Assembly (NCBI GenBank): GCA_037044905.1
Contig: JBAOKB010000056.1
Span: 1-54,012 of the forward strand
Source: Hortaea werneckii
Lineage: Eukaryota > Ascomycota > Dothideomycetes > Mycosphaerellales > Teratosphaeriaceae
Length of the DNA: 54,012 nt
Direction of reading: 5' to 3'
Position numbers and translations under genes: made by a program. Every line of letters begins with the position of its first letter. The stretch's first letter is position 1. Below the pieces are notes generated by a model that was not told where the DNA came from, searched no databases, and saw nothing but the letters and a program-made list of their open reading frames with translations. Below, piece by piece: positions 41,298 to 53,099 of this stretch.

Positions 41298-43115
41298 GCG
41301 ATGCGCTGACGGGATTGATTGGGGAATTCCTGTGGGTAGCTCAACACGTTGCTGCGGCGGTAATGACGATTGTTGTAATGGGCGTTTTCCTGGTCGCGCC
41401 TCTGCTCGCAAGGTCCATTGCAGAGGCCATTGTACGGGAGTATCGCTTTGGACCGACCAGACGCCGACTTGAGGTTATTGTCTTCGCCTGGGTTGCATGT
41501 AGGCGGTAATTAGATATTAGCGGTGAAGACCTGCTAAAATGTCAAAGTATATGGCTGTGCAACTAGTCATGAACAAAAATAACATTGTTCTTCTACTGGC
41601 ACCGCCTGACTTGCTTTTATCCGCCAAAAATTACGTATAGTCCCTTTAAATCTCCCGCGAATGAATCGTGACAGCAGTTGCGCTGGAACAATGTGATGTT
41701 TCATTGGCCCGCACGCAAAACGCTTTATGTATCGCGGTCCTACTGACTCGGCAGCGCTCATAGGGTATGAGATTCGCAACCGGACCCATGCTCTCTTAAA
41801 TTCGTTGCAGACCGGTTGCCGTCTAGATGCGGGAGAATAATGTCGAGTCGCAATAAACGGTCGCGTCGCGCACAGAGCCAACGTAGAATGTCGATGGAAG
41901 CTCGCCGCTCACGTGCTGGGCGCTCACCACGCGACTCGGATCTCTCAACTTTAACCTTGATCTTTTTGAGTTTCTCGCCTCATGCGGTCTTTCGCACTAC
42001 TATGTAACCATCGCGACCCTGCCTATCTACTGTTCCTGTAACTACATATCTATCGCCTTGGGCAGCGCCGATGGGCCCGCGAGCGCCGGTCTTGAAAGTG
42101 ATGCCCAACTACTCGACGGTCAAACGCCGATCACTTCTGAGAGTAGACCAGCTTTTGGCTTGGGCGGGGCGAGGTCACGGCGTCTGATTTCGCAACGGCG
42201 ATCGCGACACTAATAGCCTCGCGAAATTTCTCGAAGACATCCCGATCGCTTTGTCGTCTGTGCCCAACGGTCTGTATCGAGAAGGAGCGCGTTTGTCGCA
42301 GGGACTATGCCTGACAGCCACGAAGTCTCCAGAGTCAGTGGGCGATCCGCCCCGTCCGGCGACAGCCCTGCCAGCCCAGTGACCATCTCCAATGATTGCC
42401 CTACATCGCAGGAGACGATAGAACAAGGAGGCTCGTGAGGCGGAAGAAGCCCTTTGAAGTCACCAAGGTAAGGCGGAGTAGAGTCGGACGAGTTCGGTGA
42501 GGATGTGGTGCTACCATACTCACATCCCAGTCCCTCAATGGCCATGCAATACATACCGAGATCCTGAGACCCAAGATCCCCGTCAGGATCTCAGGCCGTT
42601 CGTCTCCGGGGTCCCTTGAAACGGCGCCTCGTGACAGGGGCTTCATGACATCCCTGCCCACGAACGCCACTCCCAAGGACCCGTCAGTGGTTCAAGACCT
42701 GCAATTGCCTTGGGCTGCAGCAGGTAGACTCGCCCATGGCGCTGTCTACAGCACCACTGTCCCACACCCGAGTACCGGGTGGTCCTTGGAACCCCGACTA
42801 GTTACAGGCACAATCCGAGCGCCCAGGGCATCGCCGCGTCATTGTGGGCATCGAAAATCATCCGTAGGGCAGCGAAGCCTTGCATTTGGATGCGTTTTGC
42901 ACCATCTGAGCCGGCAACCACCAAGCGGGCCGTCCTCGAGCGGCAAAGCAATGGTTTGCTAGATGGGGGGCAGACGCCTCACGTAAGCTGTCTCTGCAAT
43001 CCTACTTGTTGCTCTTCGGCGCACGCAAGATTGATCTGCAAACCTGGCCCCCCTTTGATATCGCTTCCTCTATACGACCGGCATCTGAACCTTAGCACGA
43101 CGTTTGCGCCCAACG
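41298..43115. other. Intergenic, 1.8 kb, with unassigned coding-like stretches
   Basis: No complete gene model was found. Two stretches look coding-like and are discussed as findings: a frame overlapping the stop of the four-TM gene (41294-41509) and a protein-like region at 42308-43126. The rest, including 41550-42000, looks non-coding. Confidence 0.35.
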
Positions 43116-44345
43116 ATGACTACTAAACCACCACTCGATCTGCCAACTACGAACTACGCCTTCAGTCAGAGTCGCCGTTCAACAGCATCACCCGGACACT
43201 TTGAAGAGCCTTTTGTCCGACAGTATGTTGCCGCCGGTCCAAGTTCAGATGTCGGTCAAGGGCAAGCATTGACGATGAGTAGGCAAAGACTTCAGAGAAC
43301 CGGCGAGCGCGATTTGTGGACCAATACGCAGCCGCCCGCGGCATTGAGGTGAGCAATACCCATTCCTCAAACGACACTTTGGTCAATAGCTCACGCACGA
43401 AAAAGCCTGCCGCGCATTGGTGTGACGAGCGCCGAGCGGCAACCGTCATCCTACGTTCCATCGTACCCCTCACCGCAAGCTCAAAGATTCGCGCGAGACC
43501 AGTGGCACCCCCGACAATCCGGAGAGTACAGAGATTTATTGCCAGCATCGCCTTGGCCAGGATCACCTCTCGTTGGCCAATTTTCAACCGACCCCATGTC
43601 ACCTGCAGCAGATTCCTCGTCTCGTGCGGGATACGGATACCACGGCTCATGGCCCGGTCAAGTCGTGCACCGATCATCATCCGAGGAGCTCCGCCTGAAC
43701 CAGTACGCAGGCTTTTACGGCGGGGAAGGCTCTTCGAGTGCAAGTAGCCTCCACGCCAAAGCCTACCCGCAAAGGAGACCATCCAACCGCGACGAATTCG
43801 ACGGGCCTTCACAGCTCCTCGACAAGCCCGAAGACGGCGGGTACGAACCGAAAGAGGAGGAACTGCCGCAATTACCCGTCACGCTGTACGCCCAAGAGCA
43901 AGACGAAATCCTCTCCAAAGTCAACGACCGCCTCTCGCAATGCGCCTTCGACTTCGTCGCGAAATACCAATTCCCGATCCCCATCGAGCCGGACAAGCGC
44001 CCCGTCCGCGTGCCCGGCGACCGCGAGTGGTCCGAATGGGTGTACCTGCTCAAACGGCTGGCGACCAAACGCCGCATCCCCGCCCGCGTCCTCTACAACG
44101 GGCAAATCAAGCAGCTGATCACGATCCTGGAGAACAGTCTCGAGATGCGGCACGCGGCGAAACACCAGTCGCGGCCCCTGAAGGACGATCGGAATATCCT
44201 CCAGCTTATTAGCTCGGGCCTCCAGGTCGCCAAGATTCTGAAGGATGCCCCCGCTATGCAGTACCTCGACAGTCTCTATGTACAGACAGAACGGCTTATT
44301 GGGAGCCGAAGGGCACAGATGTCGCCGCCGTTTAGCTCGGCGTGA
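43116..44345 (+). CDS. Conserved-looking protein of unknown function
   Basis: Two exons: 43116-43348 and 43406-44345, 390 residues, intron donor GTGAGC. The acceptor is uncertain: 43405 or 43429 both keep the frame, and the first gives 57 nt. The N-terminal ~235 residues are Ser/Pro/Gly/Tyr-rich and probably disordered (SYVPSYPSPQAQRFARD, RAGYGYHGSWPGQ). The C-terminal ~160 residues are a compact globular region: QEQDEILSKVNDRLSQCAFDFVAKYQFPIP, REWSEWVYLLKRLATKRRIPARVL, QIKQLITILENSLEM and ILQLISSGLQVAKILKDAPAMQYLD. It contains mainly helices. I do not recognise it. Confidence 0.72.
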
Positions 44346-45720
44346 TAAGAAAAAGGGCTTTGGGTTTTTTTTTAAGCTACGAAAAGCAGTCGTTGGGTGG
44401 TAATGTGTGTGTGTGTGTGTGTGTAGGGGCTGATTCGTCTGACGTTACGTTTCACTCGGTAAGGGGAGGGGTTTAAGGGCGTTTGCAAAGGCGTATGTTC
44501 AAGCGAGATGTACCTTTTATTTGAATTGAAAGAGAGAGGCGCATGTGGGGGGATCAATCACAGGACAAAAAAAGTGCAGCTTTATCTTCAGTGCACAGCA
44601 AGCAGGACCTAGCCAGCGTAGTCGATCTTATTATATTCTTTTGAGATTGTCTAGTTTTTTCCATTATGGGGGATGAAGCAGAATCCTACAGATCCGTTGT
44701 CGAATTCGTCACGATGGAGAATTCGCGCTGGATGGGATAAAACGGCCAAGAGAGTTCCTTTCCCCGTCTTCTAAAAGCGAAGACGCAGGCAACAAGGACC
44801 AGGGAGCGATGTTGTCGTGAAGATGGCAGAGAGCCCAAATGAACCCACCTAAGGCGCCTACAAGCCCTCTCATTGAAGAGGATGCTATTTTGCATAACCC
44901 CACGGGAGAAAAAGATGTACCTTATATCATCCTTCTTTCATGAGGTACCACCCAAATAGCCCCTCCGGAGAAGTAACGGCAAACACCTTCTCGGCGGAAA
45001 CTCGGTTCTCTGGCTGGACCGGCCCGACAGCCGCCTAACGAAAGCAATTTGCTCGTCCCATCTGGTCTTTCGCATCTGCACATCTCTGTACCTGAACAAA
45101 TCGGTAAGGCTTCCTATCGTCCGCCTTGAGGAAATGGCAAGGTGTTCACGGCGGAAGTAGGAGTGGATGTGGCGTCCAGCAAGATACACGAGGTAGGCGA
45201 ATGGCCGGGTGCGCTTGTGAGAACAATGATCGGTAGGGTAGGGCGAAGAGCAGGAATTACCTTCAACAGCTGGAAGGTTGGCGATGGGTGTGTGCAAAGA
45301 CGCAGGCGTTGGCGTAAGAAGAGGCCAAGGGTACCTACAGGAGCCTCTCGATGGTTTCCCTGGTCAAGGTCACGTTGGTGCACGCCTATTTTGAGGTCTT
45401 CCGCGCTCCTGCAGGCCCTTTTTTGTTTTTTTGTTTTTTTTTGTTTTCACTTCCTCCCTCCTCCCCCTTCCATTCCACCCGCATACACACGAACGCAAGT
45501 CAGTCCTCCCAGGAAAGCGGCGCATCTCCTCCGCTTTCTGGCTGTCCCGACCGTTCCGGTCGTTCCTTGCAAGACCAAAAGATAAACTCACACTGTTTGA
45601 GGTGCCCATGATTTTCAAGTCTGAATGGGTGGCCATAGTTTTCGTGGGACATTTCTAAATGCATTAACCCTCTTATTATCTTAATTGATTTTTTCGTTTC
45701 TATAGTACTTTAGATGTGAT
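44346..45720. other. Intergenic, 1.4 kb
   Basis: Between convergent genes. It contains a (GT)n tract of about 21 bases at 44404-44424 and T-rich DNA around 45420-45450. Minus-strand frames at 44938-45297 have random composition. Confidence 0.5.
44404..44424. repeat. (GT)n microsatellite, about 21 bases
   Basis: Uninterrupted GT dinucleotide tract about 60 bases downstream of the stop codon of the previous gene. Confidence 0.9.
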
Positions 45721-46695
45721 CTATAGCTTCGCTCCAGCACTCCCACTGTCTACTTTCCGTCTCGCAGCCGTGTTCCTCTCGGCACTGACGGCGAGGACGA
45801 CATGGTGGCTCAGAGCCACAAGATCCCCCCCTGCGTCTTTAATGATGATCTCAAGATCATACCGTCCGTTCTTGATCATCTTAGACTGCACTCTCACAAA
45901 CAAGAACTTGACGCCTTCCGCCGGTAAAGCCTTCTTGACGTCCAGATTCAGGAGGAGCGTCGGGTACCACATCGTCGCCTTCCCCTTCATCAGCCGTTTC
46001 TGCTCCTCTTTGCTGTTCTGCCGCTCAAACTCGACCGAGTAGCAGTCGAAGCCGAGGGTGTGGTTTTCGATGATCTGCGGGAACATGTCCGCCACGAATC
46101 CGAGGCTTTCGTTCGTGAAGCGGCTGCGGGGCTCCTTGAGGCTGGTCCACATGTCGACGATGCTGAACTCGTGTTGGCCTTTCCGCGGGAACCAGGTGCG
46201 GATTTGTTTGGTCGCGCCGCGGAAGTCGGCGAATGGCATCTCGGCTCGTTCGCCCCAGAGTCCGTCCGTGTCGCTGTCTAGTTTCGAGATGTCTACGGCT
46301 GGCGGTGGGGGAGTGATGTTCCAGCCGGTGGGGAAGGATGCGCCATCTTCTTTTTCGATGTTGCTGTTGGTGATGTAGCCCACGACTTCCTCGCGGTCGT
46401 CCTGTGTGAGAGTTACATGCACGATGGAAGTCTGCCGGCCGAGCTTCTTGTCGACTACTTTGAATGTGGCGGGGCCTAGTTGCGTTCGGCGGAGGAAGTC
46501 CAGATGGAGGGTGATAGTATGTGGCTGCTGTTGCTTTCGGAGAGTCGTCTCGAAGTGTTTTCGCACGACTTGTTGGAATGTCGCTGTTACATACCCGCCA
46601 TGCGGGACGGTACCTATGGTCCAGCCATCTTGGAAGTTGGTCGAGTAGGTGTGCGAATCAACCTGCTGGACTGCAGTGGCGTCGGCGAGCGTCAT
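45721..46695 (-). CDS. Acyl-CoA thioesterase-like protein (hot-dog fold), peroxisomal
   Basis: 324 residues, single exon. The sequence fits the thioesterase-like superfamily (two hot-dog halves): GWTIGTVPHGGYVTATFQQVV and then HLDFLRRTQLGPATFKVVDKKLGRQTSIVHVTLTQ in the first half, and IVDMWTSLKEPRSRFTNESLGFVADMFPQ and FLFVRVQSKMIKNGRYDLEIIIKD in the second. Such proteins hydrolyse acyl-CoA. It ends in AGAKL; AKL is a peroxisomal targeting signal of type 1, the second such ending in the window. Catalytic residues are not strictly conserved in this family, so the activity is inferred from the fold. Confidence 0.82.
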   Translation of the reverse strand: MTLADATAVQQVDSHTYSTNFQDGWTIGTVPHGGYVTATFQQVVRKHFETTLRKQQQPHTITLHLDFLRRTQLGPATFKVVDKKLGRQTSIVHVTLTQDDREEVVGYITNSNIEKEDGASFPTGWNITPPPPAVDISKLDSDTDGLWGERAEMPFADFRGATKQIRTWFPRKGQHEFSIVDMWTSLKEPRSRFTNESLGFVADMFPQIIENHTLGFDCYSVEFERQNSKEEQKRLMKGKATMWYPTLLLNLDVKKALPAEGVKFLFVRVQSKMIKNGRYDLEIIIKDAGGDLVALSHHVVLAVSAERNTAARRKVDSGSAGAKL

Positions 46696-47723
46696 GGTAA
46701 AGCTCCGGGGGAGTTCGAAGATTTCACCTCCTTGATCCTACACGTTCATGAATCGCAATCTGCACACCAACATTTGTTCATCAGGCGCGGTCTACATGGT
46801 GTTTAGTGAAGCTACAAGGCTACCCTTGAGATAGCCGACAATGCCTCGGCAACTTCCAAGGTTTCGCGGAGCCAATGCTATTTCAGCGTGCTGTTTAGAA
46901 TAGATATTGGTGCCCCCATGGACACAGAAGATTTCGCAACGTGGTCGGAGAGCTTGCCATCCACTCCAACGACGGCCTCATGACAGGCTCCTGGGGAGCA
47001 TACAGTAAAGCAGATGTGGAAGAGCCTACACACATACTCTCAAGATTCGACCTGTTACCGCCAGCCCTACCAGCCGAGCCAGCCATCTGAAACATTGCGG
47101 AGACCAGCCGTTTCCACCCACGCTCACTTGCACTTTATTCGACATTAGCTCACCAGGCCAATCAAATGACCCGATCCACCTTCGTCCTTGACGGTGGTTG
47201 AGCGGTCAGTGCTTTCAGGGAATGAAAGACTGAATCGACAAGACGAAGTCGCTCGCTTGCTGTCGGCCGTGGTTGTCCCGGCGGATGGTACGTATAGATG
47301 GGAGCGTGATCTGTTCATGCATCCAGTCTACATCAGTGGCGCATGGTTTATTACTGTACGGGCGCGATATCCCGCACGGTGGCGGCGGCAGCAGCAACGA
47401 CGACGACATTTAGCGCGGAGATAATTCCAATCAGACGCAGGGTCTCTAGGTAGCGCGCAACTCGCTCCAGCAACGAGGCGGGTCCTGAGAGCTTGCAATT
47501 CCCCCATTCTGATTGCACCCAGCCTGTATCTCGACGATTTCTAACCCCCATAATCAAAATAACCAATAACCCTTCCCTACCTTACCTTACCTCCCCTTGT
47601 AGCACGTACACGGCATCTTCATCCACAGCGTTGCACGACCGCGCGCGACCGCGAGACATCCATCAGGCTGCCGCCTCCGCCGCCGCCTCCGCCTGAAACG
47701 GCCCCGAAGGCTGGTCTGCGGGG
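46696..47723. promoter_or_regulatory. Divergent upstream region, thioesterase and ArfGAP
   Basis: 1.03 kb between divergent genes. No gene seen; a frame at 47188-47424 is not protein-like. Just before the ATG of the ArfGAP gene (about 47670-47695) lies a stretch of repeated CCGCCT-like triplets. Confidence 0.45.
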
Positions 47724-50700
47724 ATGGGCAACGTGGGCAGCAGACAAGATGACGGGTCTCCGGTATACATTCGAGACCAGAACCGATGTGCGATTGCAGA
47801 GGCGAGCATGTGAGAGGGATGCATGCTGACGCTGAACAGTCTCGATTGCCGGCGTAACCATCACCAACAACCGCGGCCAGACACTACTTCGAGTAGCACC
47901 GAATGCTTTCCCGGCCACACGATACGGCGCACAGAAAGAGGTGGGCGACGAGACTCCGGTGGAATATGTGCAGGTATGGTCATCTCGTCCGAAACGCGCC
48001 CAATCTTGCGACCCAACCGGTGCTGATGCAAGCGACAGGATCCAGACAGCCTTGCAGGTGGCGCCACGCCCTCCTTTCTCGTTCGCATGAGCAGCGCTGA
48101 AGAGCTCAACTTTCACTTCACATTCAACGTTCGCCAGCAGAGTGCCATCGCTGGCGGTGCCAACAACGGGCCGCCCTCTCCTGTCACCCTGGACACTCAA
48201 ATCGCAGGCCTGACCTATGTATTCGCCTCGAGCCAAAGAGAAGTAGACAACCTGGTAGTGCGCGAGTTTCACTCCGACCCGAACCTGCACAAAAACCCCA
48301 ACGTCGAGCTTGTCGGGGACTACAGCACAGGCGGGAGCGCAAGCGTACAGTTCACGTGGAATTGGAAATGGAGACCTCCGAAGGCAGTAGAAGATCGAGG
48401 TGGCGGCTGGCGCAACAGCTGCAGTTTCGCCGAATACGATCAGAGAGCGCATAGGTTGAATACACTGGCAAGCTTCAGCTTCTGGGTGCAGAACACGCAA
48501 AAGAACCTTGCGCCCAAGTCACCCCGGTTGACTGTGGGTGATATGAACATTCCACCAAGGCTTAGAGTGCCGTCTGCACAGTCCATCGAGTCAAGAGTCA
48601 GTGTGAGCAACGTAAGCGATTCGGAGGGCGAGGGGAGCTACAAGGATTATAAGGAACCGCAGTCACCAATGTTCGAGGCAATACCAGAAGATGGGTACAA
48701 CCTGGCGCAGTCAATGACGGGACAAACGAACACGACAGGAGGTACGGTCAAGGTTGACGTTGCGACCTGCAGACCAGGCGAAGATCCAAGCACCAACGAA
48801 GATGGTCCTCTATTCCGAGCCACCATGCGCTCTCTAGAGCAGAAGACTGGTCACATGCGTCTCCGGATGAAGAAGGTCCTCCGCACCGCTGAGGCAGCGG
48901 AAGCCGCTCAGCAGACGTGCAATCAGGCTGTAGTCGATTTCACCGAGGCGCTAAAAGCAGCAGCAGCGTCGAACGCGAAGGCTGTCAAGCCTGCTGTAGA
49001 CCATTACTTTGACAAGATTGCCCGGGAAATATTGGTCTATGAAAGGCAAAACGCGAACAATCTTCATAAGCTCATCATTGAACCTATAAGCAAGCTTTAC
49101 AACCTGGAAATCAAGCAGGCGGATTACAAGAAGCGCGAGTTTGACGAGGAAAGCAAAGAATACTACGCTTACGTCGGCAAGTATCTCGGTCAGCGCAGCG
49201 AATCTCTGAAGGAGAAGAAACAAAAGCAGAGCGATGAGAAGTACCAGGCGAAGCGGAGAACATTCGAGCTCAAGCGCTTTGACTATTCAAGCTTCATGCA
49301 TGACTTGCACGGTGGACGAAAAGACCAGGAAGTATTGTCACAACTGACAAAGTACGCCGATGCCCAGTCTCGAGCCTATCTGACGACCGCGAAGAAGGTG
49401 GAGGATATGATGCCTCAACTCGAAGCGCTAGTTGCAGAGGTCAAGGCTGCCGATCAAGATTTCCAACTGCAGCGTACAGAGAGGGAGGAGAAGAGGCGTA
49501 TTTTGGAACAGAGCTCGAAGCTTATGAGCCAGGATGGGGTTGTGGTCCCGCCTGGCTTCACTACAGTTAACAGCCAGCAACCCGGCGCACCAGAACACGG
49601 TCGTAACATGAGCGTGGCTGCGGTGGGATTGGGATTGTCGCAATCGCCTCCAAATACCGGCAACTTAACCATTCAGACGGCTGGTCATAGCATGTTGACT
49701 ACGCCAGCTAACGCGGCAAATGTAGGTGCTGTAAGCCCAGCCAGCAAATTTAAAGGCATACGAGACCTCGACGACAACCAAGCTGCGGTGGTAAATGGAG
49801 GTACTCAACGCAAGGAAGGCTTACTGTGGTCGCTCAGTCGGCCAGGTAGCCACGTCGACCCGAAAGGCATCACCAAACCCGGCTGGCACAAATTCTGGAT
49901 CGTTCTAGATCAGGGCAGACTGTCAGAATACGTGAATTGGAAGGAAAAGCTGGATCTTCATATGGAGCCGATCGATCTGCGCATGGCCTCTGTGCGAGAA
50001 GCTCGGAACTCTGAGCGCCGCTTCTGCTTCGAAGTCATTACGCCTCAATTTACCCGGGTCTATCAAGCGCCATCCGAAGAGGACATGAAGTCCTGGATCG
50101 GGGCCATCAACAACGCCTTGCAAAGTGCATTTGAGCATAGGCCTGCTCAGCAACCTAGCTCGACATCCCCATCGCCACCGCCTCCGAGCTCAACAAGAAA
50201 AGACATTGCGGCTGTGCTGACCGGGAAGAGCTCGAGTTTCTCCGGCCACCGCCAGGTTTCTAATCCGAACCGAAGCGAGGCATCTAGAGCAGTCAGCAGG
50301 CATTCCACGACGGGCGACAGACCCAGTTACAAGCGAGAGCCAAGTGCTGAACCGGAGCCTTCGGCTTTGCTGCAGCGGATACGGCAGGCCGACGAAGGGA
50401 ATAAAGTCTGTGCTGATTGCGGATCGGACAGCAAGGTGGACTGGTGCTCTATCAACCTAGGTGTGCTCCTGTGTATTGAGTGCAGCGGCATCCACCGATC
50501 ACTTGGAACCCACATCTCCAAAGTCCGTTCCCTGACGCTGGACACCTCAGTCTTCACGCCAGATATCATCGAGGTCTTGCTGCTCATCGGCAACCGCGTG
50601 AGCAACATGATCTGGGAGGCGAAGCTCGACCGTTTCCTCAAGCCGTCTTCACATTCTACGAGAGAGCAAAGACTTCACTTCATCACGGCCAAATACAGCG

Positions 50701-51299
50701 AGCGGACTTATGTGCAATCGCCCATAACAATGCAAGCCCCGGACGACCACCTGTTGACGAGTATCAAGAAGAACGACATACAGAACGTGCTCCACGCACT
50801 TGCGCTCCGTGCGAACCCCAACGCTCACGATCGGTCACGGAATACCCATGCCGTCTACCTCGCCCTCACGGCCGCTGATCCCGTGTCGCCTTCCGGGCTG
50901 GCAGGAGGGTTTTCACACTCCCGCTCCTCCTCCCTTTCCAACTTGAACAAACTTTCCCCTGGCACTGCAACACCCCCTCGCCCTGCCTCCCCAGCCAGGA
51001 AACCCTTTCCCGTGGCAGAAGTCCTGCTCCAAAACGGCGCCGATATCCCTGCGGATCCATCGCCTTTCCCCCTTTCGGACGCCGCAAAAATGTACCTCGA
51101 GTTCAAGAACGACCAGCGGCTCGGCAAAGCGCCCCAAGCTGGACCCAAAGACGGAAACGGCGACAGCCTCAGCGTGCTGCCGAACATTGTCGGAGGCGGC
51201 AACGAGCGCAACGAGAAGCTGCTCAAACGACACAGCGGCGGGAAACCGAGTCGACCGAGCTTAGCGGCCGAAGCTATCGAGAGTTTTGTCAAGAAGTGA
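47724..51299 (+). CDS. BAR-PH-ArfGAP-ankyrin protein (Csx2/ACAP-like Arf GTPase-activating protein)
   Basis: Three exons: 47724-47787, 47840-47973 and 48039-51299 (introns of 52 and 65 nt), giving 1152 residues. The first two exons, MGNVGSRQDDGSPVYIRDQNR then FSIAGVTITNNRGQTLLRV, are the usual start of fungal Csx2-type proteins; an ATG at 48087 inside exon 3 would drop them. Domains by approximate residue: N-terminal fungal region (1-320), BAR (about 322-560), PH (about 658-766, starting EGLLWSLSRPG), ArfGAP (about 842-960) with a Cys4 zinc unit CADC...CIEC and the Arg of GIHRSLG, then ankyrin-like repeats. It binds curved membranes and stimulates GTP hydrolysis by Arf GTPases in vesicle traffic. 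Spacing within the Cys4 unit is X17 by my count. Confidence 0.95.
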
Positions 51300-51911
51300 T
51301 GAGAATCCTTTGCCCTCCACCCCCCATTTGCCTATCCACTGTGGAAAACCATTTGAGAGAGAGAGACCTTGGCATACATGCTAATGCCCGGCTCTCATGA
51401 GAGATGAAAGGAATTTTAGACCTCTGAGACACGTACGCGAACGGTCCTTTGAACTGGGCCAGCGAGGCAAAAGTCGGGTCCGAAGAATCGAGAGTCGACT
51501 GTTCGATGTGCGGACGCTGGATGGCCAGCTCGATGTCCTGTCCACAACGGGTGTCGTGACGAGTTCCCCCGATCTGGTCAAACGGCATTTGGCCGCTGTT
51601 GAGGTTGCAAGGCGAGCGCTGGAGCGTCGGAGGAGAGCTAATACGGCGCCTGCGAGGTTGGAAGGGGGTTTCGGCTGAGGAGCGGCAGGAGTCTTGAGGA
51701 GACATCAGAAGGGGGGACTAAAAAAACTTGTGGAGTGAGTGGGGCGGTTTCAGCAGCAAAGAAAGTAAGACATTGCTCCGCGAGGAATAGTGTAGAGAGC
51801 CCCCGTAAGTAATGCATAATGAGTAATGAAAAGTCCGATGCATCGTTTTTTGGGGGAGCTCATCAATGATTTCCCATCATTCCTCAAGATTCGAAACTTC
51901 ATCCTGAGTAC
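51300..51911. other. Intergenic between convergent genes
   Basis: 612 bases between the ArfGAP gene and PEX10. Frames at 51397-51678 and on the minus strand at 51289-51705 overlap each other and are not recognisable. Confidence 0.45.
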
Positions 51912-53099
51912 TCAGCCGCGTAATGGCAGAACATGCTGAACCAGGCTGCTCTGCCGACAGAGCGGACACATGGGCTGCTCCCTCAGCCAATCCGTCACGC
52001 ACTGCCAGCAGAAGACGTGCCCGCACGTCGTGACAGACGGATCCTTCATCGGCTCCAGACACAGCGTACACTTGCGCTGCTGGCTCTCGCCCATCCACCG
52101 CATCGTCTCCTCGTCTTCCAGACTATATCGGTGTCCCTCGGCAGGCAGAACCGGGGTATGCGTCACGCGCGCCAACCGCTCCTTCTGCGCCCCGGGATCC
52201 GTGCCCCGCGGCGCTTCGAAAAGCAACGGCGCCGAAATCGTCGTGTCGACCTCTACCTCCCCGCCGTCCCCAACTGCTGCAGCGGTGGCATTACCACTAG
52301 CACCCGCCGCCGCCGCTGCAGAAGCAGACTCATTCACGCTCTGCGCGTGCGCGTACGTCTCCCGCACGTGGAAGTACCCCTGCACCGCCATCTGCAACAC
52401 GAGCAGGATCCCGAGCACCTCGTACCCGGCGCGCTGCTCGCTGGCTTCCAGCCGGCGCGTGAAGATGTACCGCAGCCCTGCCAGCCGCTTGCTGAGTTGG
52501 TAGTAGGCCCCGCTGAAGTAGAAGGTGGCTAGGCTCAGTGCGTACACGGGCGCCGGGGAGGTGAGGGTGTCGAGGTGCTTGAGGACGTATTCTTGGATTT
52601 GGAAGGAGCGGGTCGGGGGGTGTTTGCTTCGGGTTGGGGACGAGGCTCGGCGGCGGTGGAGCTTGCGGAGCGAGGACTCGAGTTTGGTTCTTAGTCGTCG
52701 GCGGAAGGCGGGGAGGAAGCGGTTTAGTGCGTAGGGCAGCAGGACGCTGGAGAGGATGTATCCCGACCGTCGGGCGATCGAGGGTAAGCGGTGCGTGTCA
52801 TCCTCGACCTGGACGATGTCGCAGTATTCCTCGCCTAGGGTTCGGTTGCCGACGAAGGTTGTCAGGCCGAGGTAGAGGAGTTCGGTGAATGTGCGGGCTT
52901 CATTGGTCCAGTTGTGTGCTGTTCGCGCCCCGTACAGCGATCGGATGACGCCGGAGAGTTGGGTTAGCAGGACCGATTGGAAGTAGGCGTCCTTCTGGTT
53001 CGAACGGATGATATCTGGTGCTGCAGCCCATGGATAGGAGAAATCAGGTGAGGTCTCTGATGTGCTTGACGCGCCGGCGTCGTGGATGTGATCTGACAT
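51912..53099 (-). CDS. PEX10: Peroxin-10 (PEX10), RING-type ubiquitin ligase of the peroxisome
   Basis: 395 residues, single exon. The N-terminal two-thirds carry the Pex2/Pex12 domain shared by peroxisomal RING peroxins: PDIIRSNQKDAYFQSVLLTQLSGVI, GEEYCDIVQVEDD and RSGYILSSVLLPYAL, then hydrophobic stretches around residues 185-245 that anchor it in the peroxisomal membrane. A low-complexity Ala/Gly linker follows. The C-terminal RING finger is complete: CTLCLEPMKDPSVTTCGHVFCWQCVTDWLREQPMCPLC (C3HC4). With Pex2 and Pex12, Pex10 ubiquitinates the import receptor Pex5 for recycling. Confidence 0.96.
   Translation of the reverse strand: MSDHIHDAGASSTSETSPDFSYPWAAAPDIIRSNQKDAYFQSVLLTQLSGVIRSLYGARTAHNWTNEARTFTELLYLGLTTFVGNRTLGEEYCDIVQVEDDTHRLPSIARRSGYILSSVLLPYALNRFLPAFRRRLRTKLESSLRKLHRRRASSPTRSKHPPTRSFQIQEYVLKHLDTLTSPAPVYALSLATFYFSGAYYQLSKRLAGLRYIFTRRLEASEQRAGYEVLGILLVLQMAVQGYFHVRETYAHAQSVNESASAAAAAGASGNATAAAVGDGGEVEVDTTISAPLLFEAPRGTDPGAQKERLARVTHTPVLPAEGHRYSLEDEETMRWMGESQQRKCTLCLEPMKDPSVTTCGHVFCWQCVTDWLREQPMCPLCRQSSLVQHVLPLRG

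Noticed and set aside
47619..48500. Minus-strand frame of 293 codons over the ArfGAP start
   Set aside because: It covers the two 5' exons of the ArfGAP gene, whose N-terminal sequence and splice sites are convincing on the plus strand.
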